NCBI GenBank assembly: GCA_900113425.1
Contig: FOZF01000001.1
Coordinates: 166,884-230,883 of the forward strand
DNA from: Stenotrophomonas maltophilia
Lineage (GTDB): Bacteria; Pseudomonadota; Gammaproteobacteria; Xanthomonadales; Xanthomonadaceae
Direction: 5' to 3'
DNA: 64,000 nt
The position numbers and the translations under genes were made by a program. Shown in pieces: positions 51,059 to 59,466 of the stretch. How positions within the stretch are numbered: position 1 is the first letter of the stretch; each line of letters begins with the position of its first letter. The notes beneath the pieces are model-generated. The model worked only from the letters and a program-made list of their open reading frames with translations. It did no database searches and was not told the DNA's origin.

Positions 51059-52282
51059 CTATGGATCTGCGTCGAACACCACGGTGACGCTGCCCTGATA
51101 CGTGGTTCCCGGATGGTCCAGCATCTTCCGTACCGGCTCGCCGTTGACGGCGAACCGAAGCGTCGACGAACGCGCGATGATGACGGCATCTGCGGTGAAT
51201 ACGGGCGGAGGCTGATTCACCCGCAGCGGCAGATCCACCACCTGGCGGCCGCTCGCGCGATCACGGAAGCCCGGCAGTGTCAGGCTGACGTCCAACGGAA
51301 CGTCATCGGTATCAACGCTCGTATTGCGGATCCCGCAGCGCCCGTCCGCCTGCAGATGCTCGCACTGCATCGAGACACTGAACTGGCCGGAACTGCTGAT
51401 GTGGAACGGAACCTCCTGCTGCAGCCGTGCAGGCACGATGCCATGGTCGCTCCACTGGCTCCATCCACCCTTGGGGGCCAGCACCGCGTGGTCCATGCCC
51501 GGGGCAACATCCAGCCGGAATGCATGGCGCACCTCCAGCCGGAAATGGACGTTCACCTGGCTGTCGGACAGGGCCACGCGGTGACCAAGATCGAAGTCAC
51601 TGCCCTGCCCGGTCCCGCCGAAGGAGAAGCGCGTCGAGCCGGTGTAGATGCCACTGCGCATCTCCAGCGGCGTGGGCGTCTCCAGTGCATAGACAAAGTC
51701 GAGCGCAGGGATGGCGTAATTGTTGGTATCCATCCAGTGCAGCCCGCAGGCAACGCTGCCCTGGCCGCCATCGCGACGCAGGAACATGCGCATGACCGTG
51801 TACGGATTGGAGCCGGAGATCCCCTGCGCACAGTTGTTCGGACCGCTGCTGGAGTAGAACCCGTTCGATCGCCCGTCCTGATCCTGGTCGGTGAAGCGCA
51901 TGGCCGCACCGATCACCTTCAGGGTCAGATCGAAGCTGCTGGCACCATCCTCCGAGGTGACCGTAACAGTACGGGGGGCCGGCATGGCGATGTAGAAGCC
52001 GTCCGGACCATAGTCTGCATTGCGGATCACATCCTTGGTGCCGCGGATCGTCGTATCGATGCTCCACCAGTTGTTGGCCAGGCATGCGGCCAGATGGGCA
52101 TTGGCGCAGACCCCGCTCCAGGGCGTCGTGTTGACGAATTCGCGCTGGTTCGGGTTGCTCAGATCGGGTCTGAACTCGGCCGTGATGTACACGTCGGCGG
52201 CGTGCGCCGCCAGCGCGGGCAGCAGCATCAGCATGCCGAGGGCCAGCCGGCGAAGAAGGCGGCGCGGTGCACGGAACATCAT
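51059..52282 (-). CDS. CS1/CblD-type pilus tip protein
   Basis: This 407-residue protein has a signal peptide (RLALGMLMLLPALAAHAADV) and matches the size and context of CblD/CooD initiator-adhesins of CS1-type pili. Motifs visible include VYITAEFRPDLSNPNQREFV, the cysteine pairs CANAHLAACLANNWW and NNCAQGIS/VACGLHW, and a long all-beta C-terminal half (QVNVHFRLEVRHAFRLDVAP). It would sit at the tip and start assembly. The start overlaps the usher stop (ATGA), so it is the last gene of the four-gene pilus operon. Sequence divergence is highest here, as expected for a tip adhesin. Confidence 0.85.
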   Translation of the reverse strand: MMFRAPRRLLRRLALGMLMLLPALAAHAADVYITAEFRPDLSNPNQREFVNTTPWSGVCANAHLAACLANNWWSIDTTIRGTKDVIRNADYGPDGFYIAMPAPRTVTVTSEDGASSFDLTLKVIGAAMRFTDQDQDGRSNGFYSSSGPNNCAQGISGSNPYTVMRMFLRRDGGQGSVACGLHWMDTNNYAIPALDFVYALETPTPLEMRSGIYTGSTRFSFGGTGQGSDFDLGHRVALSDSQVNVHFRLEVRHAFRLDVAPGMDHAVLAPKGGWSQWSDHGIVPARLQQEVPFHISSSGQFSVSMQCEHLQADGRCGIRNTSVDTDDVPLDVSLTLPGFRDRASGRQVVDLPLRVNQPPPVFTADAVIIARSSTLRFAVNGEPVRKMLDHPGTTYQGSVTVVFDADP

Positions 52283-54810
52283 GGCGCTTCTCCAGCATGG
52301 CCGGCCGCAGTCTGCGCGGCGACGGCCGAAGGGGGACATTTCAGAATGCCGGCCATCCACATCTCCCCGCGCGGGCGGGTGGCCTTGCCATCGAGCTCGA
52401 AGCTGCACGTGCTGATGTCGGGATGACGCACGACCAGCGTCGGCATCCGGCTGTTCATCTCCAGGGCGAAGAATCCATCGGCCTCGGCGACGCTGCGCCC
52501 GGCATGATTGATCACGTGCGCGCCCGCCAGCGGCCGCCCATGGGCGTCCTGCAGATGGCCCAGCACCGTGATGGTCCGGATGACATCGACCTGGTTGTAG
52601 GAGACGCCCCCCTTGTTGAGGTGATAGGGCAGCACCGAAGGCTGGATCGCGGCGGCAGGCACGCTGTGATCGTCGAAGTCGAGCTGGATTGAACCGGGCC
52701 GGTAGGCGGACACCGGCACCAGATTGCGGCCCGGGCGCAGGACATGCGAGCCACCACGGCTGTCATGCGCGCGGATCGTGGTATCGGCCAGGTCCGAGCG
52801 CACATCGATGATCATGCCGGTGTCGAGCATGCTGGCCTGACCGTCGCCCGCGATCGCCGCGGAGCCACCGCCCATGGCAAGCGTGCTCTCCAGATTGACG
52901 CCCCCGCTCACACCGCCGTCCAGCGAAGAGCGCTGCAGATGCAGATCACCTCGCAGTGCAGCCGCCTCGAAGTGGGTGTTGCCGCCCAGGCCGATGCCCG
53001 TGCTGTCCACGGTCGCCTGCCCGGCGACGCTGCGCACGATGCTGTCTGCGAAGGTCTGCTGCACGCCCGCGCTGGCGTAGACGTCACGACCGCCCTGGGC
53101 CCCGGTACGCGAGCCAAGGCTGCCGCTGTAGCGCCGCCCGTCCCGGCCGAGGGCGATGTTCAGGGTGAAATCCACGCCACGATTGCGGCGCAGGCCCGAA
53201 CTGATGCTGCCCGGGCGATCGAAGACCGAGGCGCGCCAGTTGGCGTCACTGCCGAACAGCGTCTGCCGGCGGCTGAAGGAAAGGTCGAAGCCGGTACCGC
53301 GGCTGATGCCCTGGCTGTGTGAGATCCGGGCCGAGAACTGGCCATAACGTCCGAACCCGTGATTGAGGCCGACGGCCGAGGTACGCAGCCAACCCTCGCG
53401 CACGGGCGTGGTCGTGTGCCCGGGAAACGGCGGAGGCTCGATCAGGTCGCCCTGCGCCTGCCAGCTCCGCGTATGCGAGGCGATCACGCTGCCATTGCGG
53501 TAGCGCAGCAGGCCCTGCAGGTCCACGCCCTTGCCGGTCCGGTTGGAGGTATAGGCATTCGTGTAGACATTGGCCCATTCATTGACCTGCCAGTCGACTG
53601 AACCGGCAAGCGTGCGCTCGTCCCCGATCGATTGCACGGCGACGCCAAGCACCGCACGCGGATGGGCAAGGTAGTTGACCACGCCACCCACGGCGGGCCG
53701 GCCCGCACCGGGATCATCGAAACTGTCCAGCAGGCTGTCCTGCACGCCGGCAAAAGCACTGTAGCGCCAACGCCGGCTGGGATCGCGCCATTGCGCGGGT
53801 TTGTGGATGATGGAGGTGCTCCGCGAGGTCTCGCGGCCGTCCTCGATCACGCGCAGCTCCACTTCATAGATACCGCCGGGCAGACGCCGCGTCTCCACCT
53901 CCTGCAGCCCAGGACGGAGCGCCTGGGTCAGGATCAGGCTGCCGTCGCGGTAGACCTCGACGCTGCCCTCGCGGTTTGCGGTCACATACACCGGATACAG
54001 GCTGGGCGAACGACTGTCGACCAGCAGCGTATCGGACGAACCGGCCATCACTCCGAACGTGGTGAAGCGGCTGCGCCCGGCGCCACGGGGCTGCCGCGTG
54101 ACACCGTCGAAATTTGGAAGAAACCATCCTGCACGCAGGAAATGATCCTTGAACTCACGTTGCGCATGCAGTGACTGCAGGGCGTGTCGGATGCCGGCAT
54201 CGTCCTCGCCGCTGCGGTCTGCCTGGTAGCTGGCGTCCAGTGTCCAGTTGCCGACACTGCCCTGCGCGCTGAGCGCGTAGCGACCGGCCACGTGTTGGCC
54301 TTCGCCGGCATGGGCGTTCAGCTGGTGGCGCACGATCAAGCCACGGCTGCCACTCTCGGGCAGCGCCAGGTGGCGTTGTACCGTCAACGTCTGGCCGGCC
54401 GCTTCGGAGGCGATGGACAGCAGGGAGCTCTCGAGGCTGTAGTGCAGGCCGGCGAGCCCATCGCGGCACGACTTCGTGCACGGGCCGAGGGCATGAGGGG
54501 AGCCCAGCACGGCCAGCCAACGCTCGCGCTCGCTCTCGGGGTGCGTGCTGCCGTGCGCGTCGGTGAACTCCAGCAACGACACCGCGTTGTCGCGGGTAAG
54601 CACCGCGCGTGCGTCACCGAGGTACTCGCCATCCCGTTCTACCCTGACCACCAGCGGCACATCGAAGAAGTGATCGCGGAAGTCATCCGGCAGGGCATCG
54701 GACTGCTCCAGCAGATTCAGTGTGTCCAGCGCGCCCTCGGCAGCCAGCACGGCAGGCGCGGTGCAGAACAGCGCGAGGGTAATGGCGAGAGGGAGGGTAC
54801 GCGGATACAT
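52279..54810 (-). CDS. CS1/CblC-type pilus usher
   Basis: This 843-residue outer-membrane protein is the usher of an alternate chaperone-usher (alpha) fimbria. It has a signal peptide, an N-terminal domain with a disulfide (GPCTKSCRDGL), a central barrel (residues about 150-650, with GVTRQPRGAGRSRFTTFGVM and YRDGSLILTQALRPGLQEVE) and C-terminal domains (ITVLGHLQDAHGRPLAGAHV and STCSFELDG). Classical FimD-type PapC_N and PapC_C signatures are absent, and the order of neighbours is that of cblBACD. It transports pilin subunits across the outer membrane. ATG at 54810 is preceded by AAGAAG. Confidence 0.88.
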   Translation of the reverse strand: MYPRTLPLAITLALFCTAPAVLAAEGALDTLNLLEQSDALPDDFRDHFFDVPLVVRVERDGEYLGDARAVLTRDNAVSLLEFTDAHGSTHPESERERWLAVLGSPHALGPCTKSCRDGLAGLHYSLESSLLSIASEAAGQTLTVQRHLALPESGSRGLIVRHQLNAHAGEGQHVAGRYALSAQGSVGNWTLDASYQADRSGEDDAGIRHALQSLHAQREFKDHFLRAGWFLPNFDGVTRQPRGAGRSRFTTFGVMAGSSDTLLVDSRSPSLYPVYVTANREGSVEVYRDGSLILTQALRPGLQEVETRRLPGGIYEVELRVIEDGRETSRSTSIIHKPAQWRDPSRRWRYSAFAGVQDSLLDSFDDPGAGRPAVGGVVNYLAHPRAVLGVAVQSIGDERTLAGSVDWQVNEWANVYTNAYTSNRTGKGVDLQGLLRYRNGSVIASHTRSWQAQGDLIEPPPFPGHTTTPVREGWLRTSAVGLNHGFGRYGQFSARISHSQGISRGTGFDLSFSRRQTLFGSDANWRASVFDRPGSISSGLRRNRGVDFTLNIALGRDGRRYSGSLGSRTGAQGGRDVYASAGVQQTFADSIVRSVAGQATVDSTGIGLGGNTHFEAAALRGDLHLQRSSLDGGVSGGVNLESTLAMGGGSAAIAGDGQASMLDTGMIIDVRSDLADTTIRAHDSRGGSHVLRPGRNLVPVSAYRPGSIQLDFDDHSVPAAAIQPSVLPYHLNKGGVSYNQVDVIRTITVLGHLQDAHGRPLAGAHVINHAGRSVAEADGFFALEMNSRMPTLVVRHPDISTCSFELDGKATRPRGEMWMAGILKCPPSAVAAQTAAGHAGEAP

Positions 54811-54894
54811 GATGGCTTCTTCTTTAACAAGACTGAGGGGCGCGCCCGCCCTCCCGGAGGGGAGCGGGCGCACCCGGTCCGCACAGGTCTGTGC

Positions 54895-55392
54895 TTACGG
54901 CGAACGGCTTTCGAACATCATCGAAACGGTGCCGCTGTAGTTGCCCTGCACGTAGTCGCCTCCGACCGGCGCTGCTGCGATGGACACGAAGGCACGCTTG
55001 CCAGCCGCGGCCTCGACTTCAGTCGCGACTTCAACGGCGGCCGCCGGGCCCACGGCCAGGGTCTTGCCAGCCACGGAAACCGTCATCGGCATTTCGCCGG
55101 CGTCCGCCGCCAGCTTGGCGTCGTAGGCAAGGTGCGCAGTGATCGCGCCCAGGCCGCTCTTCATGTCGATCTGCTTCTGCACCGGCTCCAGACGCTGCGT
55201 GGTCATGTTCCACGGCAGGTCCTGGGTTTCGCCGGCCCAGTCACCCACCGGGGAAATCTGCAGGCCGGTCGGCGACGGCACGGTGGCCGTGACGTTGATC
55301 TGCAACGGGAACTGCTCCGGATCGGCGAAGGCGACGGCCGGCGACAGGGTAAGGGTGGCCAGGGCGGCCACGGTGATGGACTTCAGGTTCAT
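54895..55392 (-). CDS. CS1/CblA-type major pilin
   Basis: This 165-residue protein has a signal peptide (SITVAALATLTLSPAVAFAD) and a mature part of about 142 residues, without cysteine. PEQFPLQINVTATVPSPTGL, LPWNMTTQRLEPVQKQIDMK and VQGNYSGTVSMMFESRSP fit the CS1 major pilin family (CooA, CblA). In these the N-terminal strand completes the fold of the next subunit. It lies between the chaperone and usher genes, as in the cable pilus operon. The 84-base gap to the usher may hold a stem-loop that raises pilin expression. It would form the shaft of the pilus. Confidence 0.9.
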   Translation of the reverse strand: MNLKSITVAALATLTLSPAVAFADPEQFPLQINVTATVPSPTGLQISPVGDWAGETQDLPWNMTTQRLEPVQKQIDMKSGLGAITAHLAYDAKLAADAGEMPMTVSVAGKTLAVGPAAAVEVATEVEAAAGKRAFVSIAAAPVGGDYVQGNYSGTVSMMFESRSP

Positions 55393-55460
55393 TGCAATAT
55401 TGCTCCAGGGTTGGAAAATGCCGACGTGTGCGGCGGTGGATGCAGCTTCAGAGGAAGCTG

Positions 55461-56204
55461 CTAGTCGAGCAGGACGGATTTGCGGGATTTCCCCTCGACG
55501 ATTTCAAAGCGATGGTCTTGGCCAGGCAGATGCGCGAATGCTTCGCTGCGCCCGGGCAACAGGTGCACCCGGCGCGACGCACCGCATTGCCCCGGCTGCT
55601 TGCCGGTGCTGCACTGGCGCACGTTGTCGAGCACCACGGTGCTGTTGCCCGCATTGCTAACCACGGTGCCGTCGGCCTGGCGATCGGTGCGTAGATCGGA
55701 CGACGGCTTTTCCGGATGCACGATCACGAAGACGCCATAGCCGGTCAGCACGTTGACCCCGGCAGCGATGGAACGGCGATAGTCCTCGGACTCTGCCTCG
55801 GTCAGCGCGAACTCGTCTTCCTTCTTCGGCAGCACAGGCACGAAGCGGACCCGGTAATAGCGCTCTTTGTCGCGATTGCCCTGATAAAGCAGCCGTGTGG
55901 CCTGCTGCCCCTGGCGTGGAACGATGAGGCGCGAGGGGCTGGCGATCAGCGCGTTGCCACCAGCACCCGGCACGCCCGGCGTCACATCGACTTCGTAGGG
56001 CGCGTTGTCCTCCGTGTAACGCACCTCGGTGATCTGCACACGCACGAACGCCGTAGCGTCACCGCTGTTGCGGACACGCTTCAGCAATGCGCCCTGATCG
56101 GGCAGCAGGTACTCGTACATGGCGCCAACGTGGATCGACGGCATTTCGGCGCTGGCGAGCGCGGGCAACAGCAGTGCTGCGCCCAGCAGAATGAGGCGTT
56201 TCAT
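55461..56204 (-). CDS. CS1/CblB-type pilus chaperone
   Basis: This 247-residue periplasmic protein has a signal peptide (KRLILLGAALLLPALASAEM) and two immunoglobulin-like domains (about residues 25-140 and 155-245). The first has VTPGVPGAGGNALIASPSRL and IVPRQGQQATRLLYQGNRDK, the edge strand that holds pilin subunits. The conserved RYYRVRFVPV follows. A cysteine pair (RQCSTGKQPGQC) is present in domain 2. It is the first gene of the pilus operon; I chose ATG 56204 with GGAAGCTCCG upstream. It folds the pilin and tip proteins and hands them to the usher. Confidence 0.88.
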   Translation of the reverse strand: MKRLILLGAALLLPALASAEMPSIHVGAMYEYLLPDQGALLKRVRNSGDATAFVRVQITEVRYTEDNAPYEVDVTPGVPGAGGNALIASPSRLIVPRQGQQATRLLYQGNRDKERYYRVRFVPVLPKKEDEFALTEAESEDYRRSIAAGVNVLTGYGVFVIVHPEKPSSDLRTDRQADGTVVSNAGNSTVVLDNVRQCSTGKQPGQCGASRRVHLLPGRSEAFAHLPGQDHRFEIVEGKSRKSVLLD

Positions 56205-56375
56205 CGGAGCTTCCTTGAGGTCGAGGTGCGGCGCTGCCGACACCCCTTTATCGAAGGGCGCTACGATAGGGAGGGATACTCCGCCTGGGTATGCAACTAT
56301 TCCGAATAATTCGAAATTCCGGGCCGAGCGGATGAACGGCTCAGGTTCGTGTAATTCGCACGTTGTAACAGGGAA

Positions 56376-56864
56376 TCAGCGGATCGCGCCGCAGCTGGAA
56401 CAGAGGTGCGACAGGCCCATCAGAGCCAGCACATGCTGGCGGACCGCATCGTCGGCGCACAGGATCAGCACACCCTCGCCATCGGGCACCGAACGGAACA
56501 TGCCGTGCAGGGTGATCGGAGCAGCGGTGCGTGTGGATATGGCGACGGTGTGGATGCGGCCGCGACCGCACGCGCTGCGCAATGCACGCAGCTCTGCCGC
56601 AGTGGGCGGTCTTCCCGCGTGACCGACGCCACGGGGCTCCAGCCCGATGCTTACCGTCAGTGACCGGCCCATGAAGCAGCTGGTGATCACCGGCACATCG
56701 CGATCGGGGAATCGGCACAGGAAGGCGATATGGCTGCGAACGCCTGCCTCTTCCGATGCAGATGACGGCTCCAGGATGACACCTTCATCATGGGGCGTCG
56801 TTACGGCGCCCCGGCACAGGCAGTGACGCAGATCCGACAGTACTCCGGCTCCCGCTGCAAACAT
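56376..56864 (-). CDS. Hypothetical protein upstream of the pilus operon
   Basis: This 162-residue protein has no signal peptide or membrane segment. Residues 35-160 look like a compact mixed fold: SHIAFLCRFPDRDVPVITSC, MGRSLTVSIGLEPRGVGHAG, ELRALRSACGRG and a C-terminal HLCSSCG cysteine pair. GAGGGG nine bases before the ATG at 56864 supports this start; longer frames up to 56963 lack one. It is transcribed toward the pilus genes with a 171-base gap that probably holds the pilus promoter. I do not recognise the family. A cytoplasmic regulator of the pilus is possible but unproven. Confidence 0.5.
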   Translation of the reverse strand: MFAAGAGVLSDLRHCLCRGAVTTPHDEGVILEPSSASEEAGVRSHIAFLCRFPDRDVPVITSCFMGRSLTVSIGLEPRGVGHAGRPPTAAELRALRSACGRGRIHTVAISTRTAAPITLHGMFRSVPDGEGVLILCADDAVRQHVLALMGLSHLCSSCGAIR

Positions 56865-57155
56865 CGTCTTGACCCCTCGACATGGTCCATGTAGGTAACA
56901 GCTCCTCGCCGCTTCCTGCGCCGGCGCGCCGTCCATGCTATGTCCGCCGGTCCGGGCACTCAATCGAACAATTTCGAGGTTCAGCGCGGATCATCGCGCC
57001 GGGCCAGCTCGGCAGCGAATGATTGATAAAAGTTCTATGGAAAGAGCGCCGACTTGATTGCACTGTTGCCATATTGCACTGCAGCGAAACCTGCTGGAGC
57101 TGCACTGTCGGCGCGATGGCGCGCCGTTTGACCAGGCCGGAGATGCGGTGTTCGG

Positions 57156-57479
57156 ATGCGTGTGTGCTTTCTGATGAAGTTCGACCTGCGGCGTGATCGC
57201 CATGACCTCGCGCCCCCGCTCTACGCCTATGTCTGTGCCCATGCAACATCGCGGGAGATCGCGTTGCGCAAAGCGTCGCGCGTGCTGTCGAGAATCGTGA
57301 TGGACGACAGCCAGACGAAGTGGATGATGATGGAATGCAAGGACGTGGTGCAGGCATGCCGCTCCGGGCTTCTGCCCGTGGAAGAGACACTGCTCGAGCA
57401 GGCAAGCGCGGCGAGGTCCGGCGTTGCTGCACTGTATCGGGAATCGGTGCAGATCGTGGGCGTCACGGAACAGCGATGA
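57156..57479 (+). CDS. Hypothetical small protein
   Basis: This 107-residue frame reads as a helical cytoplasmic protein: FDLRRDRHDLAPPLYAYVCA, SREIALRKASRVLSRIVMDD and EETLLEQASAARSGVAALYR. Charged and hydrophobic residues alternate in a helix-like way and codon use fits the neighbours. An internal ATG at 57174 could be the true start. No motif is recognised. It is convergent with the 67-residue gene at 57515. The 290 bases upstream (56865-57155) contain no gene that I can support. Confidence 0.45.
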   Translation: MRVCFLMKFDLRRDRHDLAPPLYAYVCAHATSREIALRKASRVLSRIVMDDSQTKWMMMECKDVVQACRSGLLPVEETLLEQASAARSGVAALYRESVQIVGVTEQR

Positions 57480-57514
57480 CGTGTGCGGGCGCCCCACTCC
57501 ACCCGCGCTGCCGC

Positions 57515-57718
57515 CTAGGCCTGCCGCGGCACGGCGCTGCGACCGCCCAGCTCGTCGTGACGATGGTTCTCCCACGTGCTGCGCAGCTGCCTGCGTTGCG
57601 GCGCGGACGCATACATGTAGCCGTTCAATGAATCAAGGAACCACCGCTGCTGCTCGACATCCAGTGCAGCGAACCGTGCGAGGACTCCGGCTACGCAGGC
57701 ATCCAGTTCAATGGTCAT
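57515..57718 (-). CDS. Small helical protein of unknown function
   Basis: This 67-residue protein reads TIELDACVAGVLARFAALDV, then EQQRWFLDSLNGYMYASAPQ and RRQLRSTWENH. It is strongly helical and should be cytoplasmic. GGGGGAG seven bases before the ATG is a good ribosome-binding site. The last 15 residues look less ordered. I do not know its family. It follows a response-regulator gene on the same strand at a distance of 90 bases and could be co-transcribed with it. Confidence 0.6.
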   Translation of the reverse strand: MTIELDACVAGVLARFAALDVEQQRWFLDSLNGYMYASAPQRRQLRSTWENHRHDELGGRSAVPRQA

Positions 57719-57808
57719 TCCGCTCCCCCGGACTACGAGTTAAGTTGCAGTCACTGTATGGATGGCAGTTCACTTCCACAATCGAACTAGTTTGCAAAAA
57801 CCGCAGGC

Positions 57809-58453
57809 CTATCCGCCATCGGCACAGGTCACCCAGCCGTTGGCAGCAGCATAGCGATGGACGTCGATGGTGCTGTTGAGGCCGAGCTTCTTCATCGCCG
57901 AGCGCTTCTGTGCACTGATGGTCTGTACGCTGCGGCACAGCTGGCGGGCGACCTCGCGCTGGCTGTAACCTTCGACCAGAAGGCGCAGGACCTCCAGCTC
58001 GCGGCCCGACAGCACCACGCTCGGCGACCTCTCATGCAGCGAAGCGAGTTCGAGCATCCGTGGCGAGAGGTGCGGCTTGCCCGCCGCCGCGGCGAGGATG
58101 GCTGGTGGCAGGTATTCCAGCGGATCGGACTTGGCAACGATGCATTTCACGCCGGCCCGCTGCGCATGCTCGATGATGTGGCTGCTGTCGTTTCCGGTGA
58201 GCAGTACGAGCGTCGTATGAGGAAAGCGCCGCAGGAGGAAGCGGATCAATGACAGACCGTCTCCATACTCGCCACCGGGCATCGAGTAGTCGATCACCGC
58301 GACCTGCACGCTGGTGGTGGCCAGCAGGTTGACGAGCTCGCTCGAATTCCTGGCGCACCCCCGCAGGGACAGGTCCGGGTGTGCGGCGATCAGCCGGGCA
58401 ACGCCGATGGTGACCACGGGGTGATCATCGGCGATGATGAATTCGACAGGCAT
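57809..58453 (-). CDS. NarL/FixJ-type response regulator
   Basis: This 214-residue response regulator has a receiver domain (residues 1-120) with the phosphate-accepting Asp55 (VAVIDYSMPGG), acidic residues Asp9-Asp10 and Lys108 (IVAKSD). A LuxR-type helix-turn-helix follows at about 145-205 (LSGRELEVLRLLVEGYSQRE, then QTISAQKRSAMKKLGL). The form is that of RcsB/BvgA-like regulators. It is divergent from a second similar regulator, 82 bases away, and near a BvgS-like hybrid kinase. It may control the pilus operon, as CblR does in Burkholderia. I chose the ATG at 58453, next to GGAGG. Confidence 0.92.
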   Translation of the reverse strand: MPVEFIIADDHPVVTIGVARLIAAHPDLSLRGCARNSSELVNLLATTSVQVAVIDYSMPGGEYGDGLSLIRFLLRRFPHTTLVLLTGNDSSHIIEHAQRAGVKCIVAKSDPLEYLPPAILAAAAGKPHLSPRMLELASLHERSPSVVLSGRELEVLRLLVEGYSQREVARQLCRSVQTISAQKRSAMKKLGLNSTIDVHRYAAANGWVTCADGG

Positions 58454-58535
58454 GTTTCGCGCCTCCTTCTGTTGACGCTTGTCAGGTTGGCCGTGAAGTT
58501 TCCTGTTCGCGAAACGCAATGCGAAGGAAAACACT

Positions 58536-59174
58536 ATGAAAGACCGAGTCGAGGATGTTGTCATTGCCGACGATCACCCGATCACACGCTTTGCGGTTGA
58601 GGCGATCATCGATGAGCAGGCCGGATTCCAATGCCTGGCCAGCGTTGCAAATGGCGTCGAACTGCTGGACCTCCTCGCTGTCCAGCCCGTCGATGTCGCC
58701 GTGGTGGACTACTCCATGCCCGCTGGCGACGGCTGCGATGGCCTGGCGTTGGTGGATACGTTGTGCAGCAGGCACCCTGCACTGCGCATCGTGGTTCTCA
58801 CCGCGCTGGACCAGTGGCCGATCATCCAGGTGCTGCTCACGCGCGGCGTTGCCGCGGTGGTCAGCAAGTCGGATGACCTGCGGCATGTCGCCAGAGCGCT
58901 GCTGGCCGCATCACAGGGGCGCCGGTATTTCTCACCTGCCATCCTGGCCAGCCGCGATGTGAACGGATTCGACTCCGCCGGCGAACTGCTCTCGCCCCGC
59001 GAAGCACAGGTGGTACATCTGCTCCTGGCGGGCAAGGGTGTGAATGAGATTGCGCTTGAGCTGGCGGTCACCAAGCAGACGGTCAGCACCCAGAAGCGTG
59101 CGGCGATGCGCAAGCTCGGCGTGAGCAGCAATGCCGAACTTTTCAGGTTCGCATCGGAGTTGGGACTGGAATGA
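58536..59174 (+). CDS. Second NarL/FixJ-type response regulator
   Basis: This 212-residue protein is a close relative of its divergent neighbour. The receiver domain has Asp12-Asp13, the phosphate-accepting Asp58 (VAVVDYSMPAGDGCDG) and Lys111 (VVSKSDDL). The LuxR-type DNA-binding domain is at about 145-205 (LSPREAQVVHLLLAGKGVNE, then QTVSTQKRAAMRKLGVSSNA). The shared 'DYSMP' and '(T/S)QKR(A/S)AM(R/K)KLG' stretches point to an old duplication. It lies 292 bases before the BvgS-like kinase gene in the same direction and is the likely partner. The intergenic stretch 59175-59466 has no gene. Confidence 0.92.
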   Translation: MKDRVEDVVIADDHPITRFAVEAIIDEQAGFQCLASVANGVELLDLLAVQPVDVAVVDYSMPAGDGCDGLALVDTLCSRHPALRIVVLTALDQWPIIQVLLTRGVAAVVSKSDDLRHVARALLAASQGRRYFSPAILASRDVNGFDSAGELLSPREAQVVHLLLAGKGVNEIALELAVTKQTVSTQKRAAMRKLGVSSNAELFRFASELGLE

Positions 59175-59466
59175 GCGCGTCTGCCGATGGGGCGTGCCCA
59201 GGGTCGCGTTGGCACCTCGTGTAGTGGGGAAGGCGGCAGCGGGCCGGGGCACGAATGATGTACGGGTCGTTCAGGGTCTCCAATACAATTAGTTGCAAAG
59301 ACGCATCGAGCACTCTCTGCTAGCCTTCCAGCACTGAAATGAATGGAGCGCCGCCGGGCGAATGCACCGGAGCGCGCTTCCGCAGGCGAATGACCGTCGC
59401 CGCGGATCCTTCAGCACCACGTCCCGTGACATCCGCTCACGTGCTTTGCCCGCCTCTGGAAGGCCG

